Assembly: GCA_011170375.1 (NCBI GenBank)
Contig: DUEV01000012.1
Location: 1 to 64,000 of the forward strand
From: Dehalococcoidia bacterium
GTDB lineage: Bacteria; Chloroflexota; Dehalococcoidia; Dehalococcoidales; Fen-1064
DNA: 64,000 nt
Direction of reading: 5' to 3'
The position numbers were made by a program, and so were the translations under genes. Below are positions 34,286-43,653 of the stretch, one piece after another; within the stretch, counting starts at the first letter, position 1, and the number at the start of each line of letters is the position of its first letter. The notes under the pieces were generated by a model. It had not been told where the DNA came from and did no database searches. It saw only the letters and a program-made list of their open reading frames with translations.

Positions 34286-35677
34286 TCATATCCTTCGCTT
34301 GTGCAGCTTGAACCAAGGGTGGAAACTAATTATGCAATCAGGGCATATTTCCTTGTATACAATACCATTGACGGTCATATTTATTGCCAATAATTGGTCA
34401 GCAAGCCGGTCAGGGAGAAGAAAGTGCTCCTTGACATACCTCTGACCCATCTCACCTATTGCCTCGGCAGCACCGGGATTTTCCAGCAGATAAAGCACCT
34501 TCTCTGCAGTCTCATAAGGTGTTTCGTAGAAATAGCCAGTATCACCATCTCTGATTTGAAGAGGGATGGCCCCAACATCAGCAGCTATCACCGGTTTACC
34601 CTTCCACAACGCTTCAGTAATAACCAACCCGAAGCCTTCCCTGGTCGATGGTTGCATGACAACACTGGCTGCCCGCTGGATTGCATTGACCTCTCTGTGG
34701 TTCTCCAGACGGTTTGCCAGTGAGAGATTGAGCACACGGATATCATCGTCATTCTTTGTTTCCTCGTAGAGATTAGCTAATATCCTCTCTCCCTCAGGGT
34801 CATCAGCCGCCAGGGCACCAGCCAATATCAACTGGCACCTCTTCTCTTCTCTAACCCGACGAAAAACGGCTACAGTCCTGTCTATTCCTTTCCAGGGGTC
34901 AAACCTCCCGACCTGAGCGATAATGGGAACACCGGGATCTATCTGGTACTTATCCAGAACGCCGTCTATCTCATCCTGTGTCAGTTCCCTGTTTTTTTCG
35001 GAAAGAGGGTCAATGAAGGGAGGAATAATAAACTTGGGCAAAGGCCACTTCGTAACAATGTAATGCGCCGCCGAGAATATGGCGGCATCATAATGCTCCG
35101 CCCAACCCGTAACGAATTCCCAGAGGCTAGGATTGGCAACCACGGCTTCCTCTTCAATATCAATATGGCACCTCCACAGCCAGGTCTGCCCCGTTTGCCT
35201 GAGCCAGCGGACCAAGCCTAAAGGCTGCGGGTCATGTATCATTACCACATCAGGTCGGTAGTCGATTACATCGGCAGCAACATTTTCAGCAAGGTTATCA
35301 GTATAAATCCGCTCCATCTCCGGGGTAAAGTCTCCTTCCATACCCTGCAGCAGATTGTGTAGATTTTTCGTGCACTCAAAGTATTCCTTGCTACCCTGGA
35401 TAACCTTCCATTCGACCTCAACACCAAGCGCATTCAAAAGGGGGATAGAACTATAAAGAATCTCGGCCACACCTCCACCCTCAGCAGTGGAATTTATCTC
35501 CAATAGCTTCAAGCCTTCTAGTTGCTGTGCTGCTCTGTGCAGTCTTTCTATTTTCTTACTGCCCACAATGGCAATATAGGCCTCAGTTGGAGATATCGAC
35601 AGAGAGCAGACGTTTTTTCTACTACTGTAGACCGTCCCATCAGTCGGAATGCAGGAGCCATTACTCGATTCTACCAT
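34286..35677 (-). CDS. treT: TreT-like trehalose glycosyltransferring synthase, copy B
   Basis: A 463-residue paralogue of copy A with an extra ~45 residues at the N-terminus. It keeps LLEINSTAEGGGVAEILYSS, MIHDPQPLGLVRWL, GRFDPWKGIDRTVAVF and STREGFGLVITEALWKGKPVIA. The C-terminal tail (EICPDCIISFHPWF...) is unusual for the family. It faces the otsAB gene divergently across 290 bases, so both may share regulatory DNA. Confidence 0.75.
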   Translation of the reverse strand: MVESSNGSCIPTDGTVYSSRKNVCSLSISPTEAYIAIVGSKKIERLHRAAQQLEGLKLLEINSTAEGGGVAEILYSSIPLLNALGVEVEWKVIQGSKEYFECTKNLHNLLQGMEGDFTPEMERIYTDNLAENVAADVIDYRPDVVMIHDPQPLGLVRWLRQTGQTWLWRCHIDIEEEAVVANPSLWEFVTGWAEHYDAAIFSAAHYIVTKWPLPKFIIPPFIDPLSEKNRELTQDEIDGVLDKYQIDPGVPIIAQVGRFDPWKGIDRTVAVFRRVREEKRCQLILAGALAADDPEGERILANLYEETKNDDDIRVLNLSLANRLENHREVNAIQRAASVVMQPSTREGFGLVITEALWKGKPVIAADVGAIPLQIRDGDTGYFYETPYETAEKVLYLLENPGAAEAIGEMGQRYVKEHFLLPDRLADQLLAINMTVNGIVYKEICPDCIISFHPWFKLHKRRI

Positions 35678-35967
35678 TTAACAACCTTGCTTCAGATTAC
35701 TCACATCTCCAAAACCGGATTGCTCTTAGCACATGTGCTAAACTACTACGCCCGTGAGCATTATAGCAGCCACAAGCACTGACCTCAAATATATCTGTCT
35801 GACACCCAAAAATTATTGGCAATCCTGACATTGCCCGTAGTAAGCGTACTTGGACAAGATATGGTAAAATGGTAACGACCATCTTTGCTAGCGCCATCCT
35901 GTATTAAATTACTAAGGGATAAGAACTTCTGCATATCGGTGAGGTCGAGGGCAGGAGGTGGAATACC

Positions 35968-38214
35968 ATGCCAAGGCTACTGCTCGTCTCTAACCGCTTA
36001 CCGGTTAGTATCGAAAAGGGTAAAAGAGGGTTACGCTTTGAGACCAGTGTTGGGGGTCTGGCTACAGGTCTAAGCACGTTCCACAAATCGCACAATAGTA
36101 CCTGGATTGGATGGCCTGGCATCGACCTGAGCACGGTAGGAGACAAAACGAATGATATCATGGCAAGGTTGCGAGCACAGAGATTGCATCCTGTCTCTCT
36201 CTCAGAAGAGGACTTCGAAGGTTACTATCATGAATTCTCTAACAAGACTATCTGGCCCCTTTTTCACTACTTCCCCCTGTACGCATTGTACGATACCGAA
36301 TCATGGAAAGCTTATACGCGGGTCAACGAAGCCTTTGCCAAAGCAGTCGTAAAAGTTGCCCGGGAGGATGACATCATCTGGGTACACGATTATCATCTCA
36401 TGCTGCTGCCACGACTCATCAGGAGGAAGATGGAAAACGCCACGATAGGGTTTTTCCTGCACATTCCCTTCCCATCCCTCGAAGTGTTTCGCCTGCTCCC
36501 TTGGCGCAGTGAAATATTGAACGGACTTCTTGGAGCAGACCTGGTTGGTTTCCATACCTATGATTATGCAGGGCATTTCCTTGATAGTGCTCGTAATCTA
36601 CTGGGCCATGAGGCTAGCATGGGGCAAATCACCGCCGATGACCGCCTGGTTAAAGTAGATATCTTCCCTATGGGAATCGACTACGAGCGGTACTCCAGTG
36701 CGTCGCGGAACCGTAAAGTACGCTCGGAGGCAGGCTATTTCCGCGAGAGGCTGGGAGCCCGCAAGGTAATCCTTTCAATAGACCGTCTTGATTATACCAA
36801 GGGTATTCTCGAGCGATTAGCAGCCTATAATCTCTTTCTGGAAAGACATCCAGGACAAAGGGAAAAGCTGGTTCTTGTTCTGGTCGTAGTCCCATCCCGG
36901 ACCCTGGTGGAGCAATATGCCCTACTCAAAAGTGAAATAGACGAGCTCGTCGGTGCAATTAATGGTAAATACGGTACCATAGGCTGGACTCCTATCTGGT
37001 ATCTTTATCGCTCTCTGCCCTTCCATTCCCTTGTGGCTATGTACCGTATTGCTGACATAGCGCTCGTGACCCCCGTACGAGACGGGATGAATCTCATCGC
37101 CAAAGAATACATAGCGACCCGGTCAGACGGTAAAGGAGTCCTGATCCTCAGTGAGACCGCCGGGGCTGCAAGGGAGTTGGGAGAGGCCATCGTAGTGAAT
37201 GTCAATAACCAAGAAGAGATGGTGCAGGCACTGGAACGAGCCCTGGATATGCCGGTGGAAGAGCAGATTGAAAACAACAGGACAATGCAGAAACGCCTGA
37301 TGCGTTATGACGTAAAACGGTGGGCCGAGGAGTTCATCGACAGGCTGCTCCAGACCAAAAAACTACAAGTAGAGGCGGAAGTTAAGACACTGACTTCGCT
37401 AGAACAAAGTGAGATGGTCAGTGACTTCCTTAAGAGAAACCGAAGGTTGATGTTGCTCGACTACGACGGCACGCTTGTCTCCTTTGCGGGAAGACCAGCG
37501 TGGGCAAGACCAAGCGATGAGGTCATCATGCTGCTCCAGGAACTTGCTGGGGATCCGCGTAATCAGGTAGTACTAATCAGTGGACGTGAGAAGGGTTCTA
37601 TAGACGAATGGTTTGGCAATATGAATATCGGACTTGTTGCCGAACACGGCGTGTGGGTTAAAGACAAGGATGGGGAGTGGCAACAAACGTTAACAATAAC
37701 TAATGACTGGAAGGAAGAAGTACGTCCAATCCTTGAACTCTGGGTGGATAGAACCCCCGGCTCATTTGTCGAGGAGAAGGGATTCTCCCTGGTCTGGCAC
37801 CATAGGAGGTGTAATCCCACACTCGGTGAAGTAAGGGCCAGGGAACTGGTAAAAGAACTTCTGCAACTCACGACCAATCTCAACCTCCAGGTGTTAGAGG
37901 GCAGCAGAGTGGTGGAGGTTAAGAATGCCGGTGTAAATAAAGGACACGCAGCTTCGCGATGGATAGCGAGCGGGAAGTGGGACTTTATACTGGCAGCCGG
38001 AGACGACCTGACCGATGAAGATGTTTTTCGGGTGCTACCCGCAACAGCGTGGTCGATTAAGGTCGGCTTTGGTGCATCCGGCGCTAGATTTTGTCTCGGC
38101 TCTCCGACCCAGGTGAGGTCTCTGCTGAAAGAGATGATGGTAGCACCGGTACCGCCTGAGCAACAAATCACTGTTGCAGAAGTTGCACATAGACAAGAGC
38201 GCGCTCGATACTGA
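35968..38214 (+). CDS. Bifunctional trehalose-6-phosphate synthase/phosphatase (OtsA-OtsB fusion)
   Basis: A 748-residue protein. Residues 1-~470 are a GT20 synthase (LLLVSNRLPVSI, WVHDYHLMLLPRLIR, FFLHIPFPSLEVFR, VTPVRDGMNLIAKEYIA). Residues ~485-735 are an HAD phosphatase with LLDYDGTL near 494 and GDDLTDEDVF near the end. It makes trehalose-6-phosphate from UDP-glucose and glucose-6-phosphate, then removes the phosphate. AGGAGGT lies ~8 bases before ATG. With two TreT genes next door the cell has two distinct routes to trehalose, useful for osmotic or drying stress. Confidence 0.9.
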   Translation: MPRLLLVSNRLPVSIEKGKRGLRFETSVGGLATGLSTFHKSHNSTWIGWPGIDLSTVGDKTNDIMARLRAQRLHPVSLSEEDFEGYYHEFSNKTIWPLFHYFPLYALYDTESWKAYTRVNEAFAKAVVKVAREDDIIWVHDYHLMLLPRLIRRKMENATIGFFLHIPFPSLEVFRLLPWRSEILNGLLGADLVGFHTYDYAGHFLDSARNLLGHEASMGQITADDRLVKVDIFPMGIDYERYSSASRNRKVRSEAGYFRERLGARKVILSIDRLDYTKGILERLAAYNLFLERHPGQREKLVLVLVVVPSRTLVEQYALLKSEIDELVGAINGKYGTIGWTPIWYLYRSLPFHSLVAMYRIADIALVTPVRDGMNLIAKEYIATRSDGKGVLILSETAGAARELGEAIVVNVNNQEEMVQALERALDMPVEEQIENNRTMQKRLMRYDVKRWAEEFIDRLLQTKKLQVEAEVKTLTSLEQSEMVSDFLKRNRRLMLLDYDGTLVSFAGRPAWARPSDEVIMLLQELAGDPRNQVVLISGREKGSIDEWFGNMNIGLVAEHGVWVKDKDGEWQQTLTITNDWKEEVRPILELWVDRTPGSFVEEKGFSLVWHHRRCNPTLGEVRARELVKELLQLTTNLNLQVLEGSRVVEVKNAGVNKGHAASRWIASGKWDFILAAGDDLTDEDVFRVLPATAWSIKVGFGASGARFCLGSPTQVRSLLKEMMVAPVPPEQQITVAEVAHRQERARY

Positions 38215-38343
38215 AGTCAACTATGTATCCTTCAGCACCGGCATATTATCTTTCACGAAGGTCTACTACTCATTGGACCAGTCCCTGATATACCTAGCAG
38301 ATATTTAAACAAGCCAATAGGTTCAACACAGTAGGAGCAAATG

Positions 38344-39315
38344 ATGCGACTGATTATTTACGGGGCGGGGGGTATTGGATGTGTTGTAGGCGGGCATCTG
38401 GCACGTACCGGCCATGACGTTATCTTAATTGGTCGGCCCGGCCACATAAAAGCCATTAATGAGAATGGCCTCCGCCTTATCACACCAACCGGTACCTTCA
38501 CTTTACAGATACCGGCTGTCACCGGACCCGGCCAGATTGACTATGAAGCTGACGATGTCGTCTTACTCTGCGTAAAAGGACAGTCCACGGAAGGAGCTAT
38601 CCGTGATCTAAAGGCAGTGACTGAAGACGTGCCGATTTTCTGCCTACAGAACGGGGTGCGGAATGAAGAAATTGTATCCCAGTACTTTCCGAGAGTCTAT
38701 GGGGTAATGGTACGAGTTGGTGCAGTTTACCTCACTGACGGCGAGGTGATTGCTCGTCGTGACCCGCCGGGTTGGCTCATTACAGGGTGTTATCCTGAGG
38801 GGACCGATGAGCTGGTCGAACTGGTGGCAAACAAGTTGCGCACCGCCAGCTTCTATGTCAAGACAACTCCAGATGTCATGCCCTACAAGTGGGGTAAACT
38901 GCTGGGGAATCTGAACAATTCTATCGGTGCCATTACCAACGTAAGAGGAAACGCTATCGAACCAATCACCCGCGCTGCGCAGCAGGAGTTCCGAGAAGTC
39001 CTGTCACGAGCGGGTCTCCGCTTTATTTCAGCAGAAGAAGTAGCCCGGGAATGGCCAGCAATAACTGAGCCGCTACGCGGCAGCATCAATACCGAGGCAC
39101 AGAGCTCGACATGGCAGAGCCTGGCCCGTGGACAGGGTACTGTCGAGACCGAGTTTCTCAACGGGGAGATTGTACGGTTGGCCAGGAAACTGAGTATGCC
39201 GGCCCCCGTCAATGAAACCCTGATGCAAATCTCGCAAGAAATGGCAGCCAACCATGAGCAGCCTGGCAAATACACACCTGCCCAGTTGTGTAATCTACTG
39301 GGCCTGAGCCGCTAG
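38344..39315 (+). CDS. Ketopantoate reductase-like (PanE/ApbA) protein
   Basis: A 323-residue NAD(P)-dependent reductase: MRLIIYGAGGIGCVVGGHLARTGHDV is the Rossmann start, DVVLLCVKGQSTEGAI and FCLQNGVRNEE are family landmarks, and KWGKLLGNLNNSIGAITNV carries the catalytic Lys region. The family reduces 2-dehydropantoate, but several members act on other 2-oxo acids; no pantothenate genes are near. AGGAG favours ATG 38344 over 38341. Confidence 0.8.
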   Translation: MRLIIYGAGGIGCVVGGHLARTGHDVILIGRPGHIKAINENGLRLITPTGTFTLQIPAVTGPGQIDYEADDVVLLCVKGQSTEGAIRDLKAVTEDVPIFCLQNGVRNEEIVSQYFPRVYGVMVRVGAVYLTDGEVIARRDPPGWLITGCYPEGTDELVELVANKLRTASFYVKTTPDVMPYKWGKLLGNLNNSIGAITNVRGNAIEPITRAAQQEFREVLSRAGLRFISAEEVAREWPAITEPLRGSINTEAQSSTWQSLARGQGTVETEFLNGEIVRLARKLSMPAPVNETLMQISQEMAANHEQPGKYTPAQLCNLLGLSR

Positions 39316-39389
39316 TACATAATGAGAGAGACCTTACGACACCGATGGCATTTATCCCATGGCCTCAATTTGGGATCTGGCATGCTACC

Positions 39390-39419
39390 TTGACATGAAA
39401 TGAAGAAAAGGCTTAGCAT
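39390..39419 (+). promoter_or_regulatory. Weak promoter candidate for the double hot-dog gene
   Basis: TTGACA (39390-39395), 18-base spacer, TAGCAT (39414-39419). It is 57 bases before ATG 39476. The -10 is poor. Confidence 0.3.
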
Positions 39420-39475
39420 TACAGCGATAGACAACAGGTGATGTTGCCAGTTGAACGCGAGAAAGGAGAATACCC

Positions 39476-40333
39476 ATGCCTGATGATACTGAGATTAAAG
39501 ATGGACATCTCTATGGAGGTTGGAGGCGAGCTGTAAACGCGGCCAGTGGCGCCAGAGGCTCAATCCACGATGACGACGTAGCACAAAAGCTGGGAATGCG
39601 AGGAGGAGCTGTGGTGGGCATCGTTCACCTTAATCTCTTTCCGCCGCTGATACTGAAAACATTCGGGCAGCAATGGTTCGAGAAAGGTTCCCTCAGCATC
39701 TTCTATACCTATGCCATGGTAGACGGCGAGCAGGTAAGAGGGGTTATGGGACTTCCGCCAAAGGGAGCCAAGGATGCACAGGTTGAGGCATGGGCAGAGT
39801 CGCAGGATGGGCACACGGTAGGAACGGGGACAGTAGCGATAGGTGAGCCTGAGGAGATTCCCTATGTGCAGGCGATTGAGCTTAAGAATGCTGAACCGGG
39901 GGAACTACGTATCCTTGCCGGTCTTAAAGTAGGCGACGAATTGCCATCGCGGGATGTAGTTATTACTCAAGAAATGGTAGACAGGTCACTGGAAACAATT
40001 ACTGACACGCTGGACTGGTACAAGGGTGATTCACCCTGGGGTGGGGCAATAGCACCACCCAGCTTGATGCACCGTGCCATGATGATAAACCCCGAGCGCT
40101 CACAACAAGCGGTAGGCTTCTTCGGTGCCACCGAATTGCGTAATGTGAACGGGCCGGTCAAGGTCGATGCACCCTATCGGGCCGGTGGCAAACTGGCATG
40201 CTTGGGCACCAGTGCGAAGACTGAATTCTACTGGGTTGATACTTATCTGGATGAGGTAGAAAGCGGGAAGCGGGTCGCCGAAATGAGACATATGACCCGT
40301 CTCATGAAGGCCTCTTCACCACTATATAAATAA
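39476..40333 (+). CDS. Double hot-dog (MaoC-like) protein
   Basis: A 285-residue protein with two hot-dog halves. The N-terminal half has GSIHDDDVAQKLGMRGGAVVG, matching NWHNDYEIAQSWGVDKPLVFA of the 57900-58358 protein. The C-terminal half has DSPWGGAIAPPSLM, matching DSPFGGRIAPPTFL of the 58378-58833 protein. It thus looks like a fusion of that pair. MaoC-like proteins hydrate enoyl-CoA or act on related thioesters; the usual D-x4-H pair is only partly visible. AAAGGAG precedes ATG. Substrate is unknown. Confidence 0.65.
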   Translation: MPDDTEIKDGHLYGGWRRAVNAASGARGSIHDDDVAQKLGMRGGAVVGIVHLNLFPPLILKTFGQQWFEKGSLSIFYTYAMVDGEQVRGVMGLPPKGAKDAQVEAWAESQDGHTVGTGTVAIGEPEEIPYVQAIELKNAEPGELRILAGLKVGDELPSRDVVITQEMVDRSLETITDTLDWYKGDSPWGGAIAPPSLMHRAMMINPERSQQAVGFFGATELRNVNGPVKVDAPYRAGGKLACLGTSAKTEFYWVDTYLDEVESGKRVAEMRHMTRLMKASSPLYK

Positions 40334-40353
40334 GGCCACTTAGCATGCAGGGT

Positions 40354-42489
40354 TCAGTTTCGTAGCCTGTCCAGAATCACCCTGAAGGGTTCTTCTGGAA
40401 GATATATCAATACGTCGTCTTCTAAATCATCCAGTATACCAATGTAAGCGTTCAAACCGTGGCACAGCGAATCGGTCCTGACATATCTGTTTTCGTAATT
40501 CCAGAATATACCGCCGATGGCTTTCTCGGGTTCTTCGAGGAAAAAGGTGTTTTCTGCTGAGTAGGTATTCTGGATTATCCACAATATCACTTTTATCAAT
40601 GCATCTTTGTATCTATCACATCCATCCGCATCGTGTTCCCGACAAAAATAGTACATCTCCATCATTACTTCAGCCAGCCAGCCATTTCCGCTGGTCGAGT
40701 ATGCCCCATGCCAGCTCCCGTAGTACACAGGGCTGCTCACATCCGTTTCCTGCCTCTCCAACAGGTCGCTGCCGCATCTGAGGATTATATCCTTATGATA
40801 ATCGTCCCGGTCTATCTTGTAGAAATCAAGCAGAGACATTATTACCCAGGCACTTGAGATGGGATTTGGAGTGCGATATTCATCTCCCAGATAACAGCCT
40901 TCGTTTTCAACCCTCTCGCAGAAGTGCTCGGCGATCTCCTCAGCAGTATCGTAGTACTCTTGCTCTTCGGTAGCTATATAGAGCCGTGAAAGAGCCGCCA
41001 AGACCTGCCCATTATAAAGAAGCGATTCTCTATCACCGGTCTCCCATCGTCCATAATCATACTCAATATAGGCGTTCATCACGCCATCAGATTTTTGCAT
41101 CCTAGTAAGCCAATCGCCGCCAAGTTCTGCCGATTCCAAATACCGGGAATCGCCGGTTCTATCGTACAAGTCCAGCAGTGTAAATATACTCAGGGCTGTT
41201 GTTCCCACCACAAACCTCTGCTGCTTTTCGCCAGTCTTGAAATAGTAGGAATAGTGAAACGCACCGTATGCTTCTGTACCCTCATCCTTACTCTGCATGG
41301 AAAGGAGAAAATCTGCCCAGTCCGGGATACTTTCCATGATTCTTTCGTCCTGGTCATAATCGTAGAGCTTTAAAAATGTATATATAATCGAGGCCGAATA
41401 CACGGTATGCAGTCTACAGCCAAAGTCATCTTCGAGGGTATCATACTTTTTATAAAACCCGTGTTCATCCGGGTGTTCTGCGCTGAATAGAAACTCCTTT
41501 CCCTGCTCAATCTTCTGGAGCATGAGTTCCTTATCCAGGCTGCGGGTTATCACCAAGTCCTCAATTAGTTCCTTTCCTTCCCCGTTATACTCAATGAAAG
41601 AGAAGGACTGCTCATATTCAGAGAAGGAACGGTTAACGCCATAATTGTAGAAAGGAAGGAGGGTGAATAGCGTCTCGACCTGCTCAGAGAAAGAGGGGTC
41701 ACGCGAGAAATTGACTAAAAACCTTACGTCTTCAAGGGCTTCCTCATTTAAGTCCTGGCGCCTGCCGTCCAGTGCATTTCGGGTCGCCTGCTCCAGTGAC
41801 AGGGACAACGTCTCATCGTTCGCCTGATATTCCCCACTCCCCTTCACCATCCCCTGGTGATACACGGCGATACCTAGGTCCCAGTTACCCTTTACACTCA
41901 ACTCGTCAGGGTACTGCGTCTGCCGCTGAGCGAAGTAGTCCTCAGCTACCGTTCTCACCAATTGCACGGTCAGATTTCTAAACTGGTCGTTTTCACTATA
42001 ATCCCCCGACCCTTCTGCACTGACAGTAGTTCTATGCGGTTCGGTGAGAGGAGTCACGATGGCGAGAACGACCGCCACCAGTAGGGGGACTCCCACAGCC
42101 ACCAGATACCGCAAATTGCGGTAGGACCACGCTCGGGATGGCAAAGGTGTCTCAGAGCGTAACCGCACCCGACGGTATGCATCAATAAGGATAAGTATTC
42201 CGGCAATGGCCGGTAGGCCGCTGACGGCAAATGTGACCAGTGCCCGCCCTAAAGTCAGGCCGACCGTGTCCGAGATATACCACCACCACCAGCCAGTAAA
42301 GCCCCCACCGATAATAACGAGCAGCCCACCCCCAACCCGGGGCCATGCTAAAGCAACCAGGGTCAAACTCAGACATATAATCCCAGGAGCCAGGTAAAGC
42401 GCCCGGTAATACCAGGTCTCCCACCACCCCTCGCGATAGAGGCCCTCCACTCCCCAGTACATCCACAGACTGGTCGCCAGGACAAGCAA
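40354..42489 (-). CDS. Membrane-anchored protein with a large alpha-toroid-like extracytoplasmic domain
   Basis: A protein of at least 711 residues. The first ~140 residues hold about four hydrophobic segments. The remaining ~570 are soluble, with helical pairs such as WADFLLSMQSKDEGTEAYGAF, GGDWLTRMQKSDG and AAEIAEHFC-like repeats, recalling six-hairpin (alpha/alpha)6 glycosidase or epimerase folds. No catalytic residues can be assigned. The start is unclear: the ATG-like codon at 42489 is TTG, inside the first helix; the frame stays open ~75 bases upstream to a TAA, where GGGGGAT stands before an ATC codon but there is no ATG or GTG. Confidence 0.65.
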   Translation of the reverse strand: MLVLATSLWMYWGVEGLYREGWWETWYYRALYLAPGIICLSLTLVALAWPRVGGGLLVIIGGGFTGWWWWYISDTVGLTLGRALVTFAVSGLPAIAGILILIDAYRRVRLRSETPLPSRAWSYRNLRYLVAVGVPLLVAVVLAIVTPLTEPHRTTVSAEGSGDYSENDQFRNLTVQLVRTVAEDYFAQRQTQYPDELSVKGNWDLGIAVYHQGMVKGSGEYQANDETLSLSLEQATRNALDGRRQDLNEEALEDVRFLVNFSRDPSFSEQVETLFTLLPFYNYGVNRSFSEYEQSFSFIEYNGEGKELIEDLVITRSLDKELMLQKIEQGKEFLFSAEHPDEHGFYKKYDTLEDDFGCRLHTVYSASIIYTFLKLYDYDQDERIMESIPDWADFLLSMQSKDEGTEAYGAFHYSYYFKTGEKQQRFVVGTTALSIFTLLDLYDRTGDSRYLESAELGGDWLTRMQKSDGVMNAYIEYDYGRWETGDRESLLYNGQVLAALSRLYIATEEQEYYDTAEEIAEHFCERVENEGCYLGDEYRTPNPISSAWVIMSLLDFYKIDRDDYHKDIILRCGSDLLERQETDVSSPVYYGSWHGAYSTSGNGWLAEVMMEMYYFCREHDADGCDRYKDALIKVILWIIQNTYSAENTFFLEEPEKAIGGIFWNYENRYVRTDSLCHGLNAYIGILDDLEDDVLIYLPEEPFRVILDRLRN

Positions 42490-42805
42490 CCCTGTGGCCA
42501 GATAACCGATGAACCTGTCTTTTATGTGCCAGCGGTCTATGATTTCTTTAATAGACTTGATGGCTTATCCCCCTTCGCAGTACTCGACTTCAGGTTATAC
42601 CGAATCGTACCACACTGTCTTTCGGGGTGGCAAAAAGCCCATTAGTGGAGATGCCAGTAAATACCATGGTTTGCTGACAAAATTACGGGATTTTATGAAG
42701 ATTCTTTGCAATAGCACTTTACAATACGATTAAAGAATATACGGTCACTTTCATCTTAGCGAAATAAGAGTGCATGTGGTACCAGCTATGTGTGAGTACG
42801 CGGGC

Positions 42806-42834
42806 TTGACAGTAGTATACTCATGACTTATAAT
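42806..42834 (+). promoter_or_regulatory. Perfect-consensus sigma70 promoter of the fur-feo operon
   Basis: TTGACA (42806-42811), exactly 17 bases, TATAAT (42829-42834). Both hexamers are perfect. Transcription should start at about 42841, only ~20-30 bases before the fur start codon. Confidence 0.85.
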
Positions 42835-42844
42835 AAAGCTACAT

Positions 42845-42863
42845 GCAAATGATATGCATTAGT
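42845..42863 (+). promoter_or_regulatory. Fur-box-like operator
   Basis: These 19 bases match the classic Fur box (two inverted GATAAT-type arms) at 13 of 19 positions, with AATGATA and CATTA intact. They lie just after the expected transcription start, so a bound Fur-type repressor would block the strong promoter. Confidence 0.55.
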
Positions 42864-42870
42864 GATAAAA

Positions 42871-43311
42871 ATGGACGCTGAAGCTAAATCACTGGAAAAT
42901 ACTCGCCAAGCGCTGAATATCACCGGGCTGAGGGTCACCAATCAACGAACCCTGATTGTGGAGATTATTCGGCAAGGAGGTGGGCATCTTGATGCCGATG
43001 AAGTCTACCGCCGAGCCCGGGAGAAACAACCACGCCTCAGCCTATCTACCGTCTATCGGACCCTGCAGGTGCTTAAAAAAGCAGGGCTGGTGGAGGAGGT
43101 CCATATCGACGAGACGCGCCACTGCTATGAAATAAAACCCTCTACTGAGCACCACCACCTGGTCTGCCTTGAGTGTGGTCGGGTTGTTGAATTCCAATAC
43201 CCGTTAGTTCGTCTGGTCAAGAGGAAGGTTGTCGAAGCGAAAGACTTTGAGATTACGGGCAGCGAGGTCCGTATGACGGGTTACTGCCCGACCTGCCGGC
43301 GGAAGCGGTGA
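42871..43311 (+). CDS. Fur-family metal-dependent repressor
   Basis: A 146-residue protein. The winged helix has LDADEVYRRAREKQPRLSLSTVYRTLQVLKKAGLV. The dimer part has EHHHLVCLECGRVVEF and the final CPTC, giving two CxxC structural zinc pairs, plus His residues for the sensor site. It heads the operon with feoA and feoB, so iron is the likely signal and autoregulation is likely. ATG 42871 and GTG 42862 are both possible starts; neither has a clear SD. Confidence 0.85.
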   Translation: MDAEAKSLENTRQALNITGLRVTNQRTLIVEIIRQGGGHLDADEVYRRAREKQPRLSLSTVYRTLQVLKKAGLVEEVHIDETRHCYEIKPSTEHHHLVCLECGRVVEFQYPLVRLVKRKVVEAKDFEITGSEVRMTGYCPTCRRKR

Positions 43312-43404
43312 TAATTTTTTATAGTTTTTGTTGCAAATAGGAAGCGTTTACATTTCACTAAAATCTAGCCTGCCCTAAAAGCAGATGTGAAAGGACTGAG
43401 TTTT

Positions 43405-43647
43405 ATGCCTGATGGGAGAAGTGTACCTTTGAGCCGAATGGAAGCTGGCCAGAGTGGTAGGGTAGTCCAGATTCAAGGTGGGCAAGGCATGGTTAATCGC
43501 CTTGGTGCCCTCGGTATAAGGCCAGGGAGGAGAATAACCAAGGTCAGCTCTATGTTCATGCGAGGTCCAGTCACCATCCAGGTAGGTAACGCTCAGGTAG
43601 CCATCGGCTTTGGTATGGCGAAGAGGATAGTGGTTGACTTAAGCTAG
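43405..43647 (+). CDS. feoA: FeoA-like SH3-domain protein
   Basis: An 80-residue protein with the FeoA pattern: MEAGQSGRVVQIQGGQGMVNRLGALGIRPGRRITKVS, then GPVTIQVGNAQVAIGFGMAKRIVV. FeoA helps FeoB-mediated ferrous iron uptake at the inner membrane face. AAAGG lies ~10 bases before ATG 43405. feoB follows after 6 bases. Confidence 0.85.
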   Translation: MPDGRSVPLSRMEAGQSGRVVQIQGGQGMVNRLGALGIRPGRRITKVSSMFMRGPVTIQVGNAQVAIGFGMAKRIVVDLS

Positions 43648-43653
43648 GTCAAG

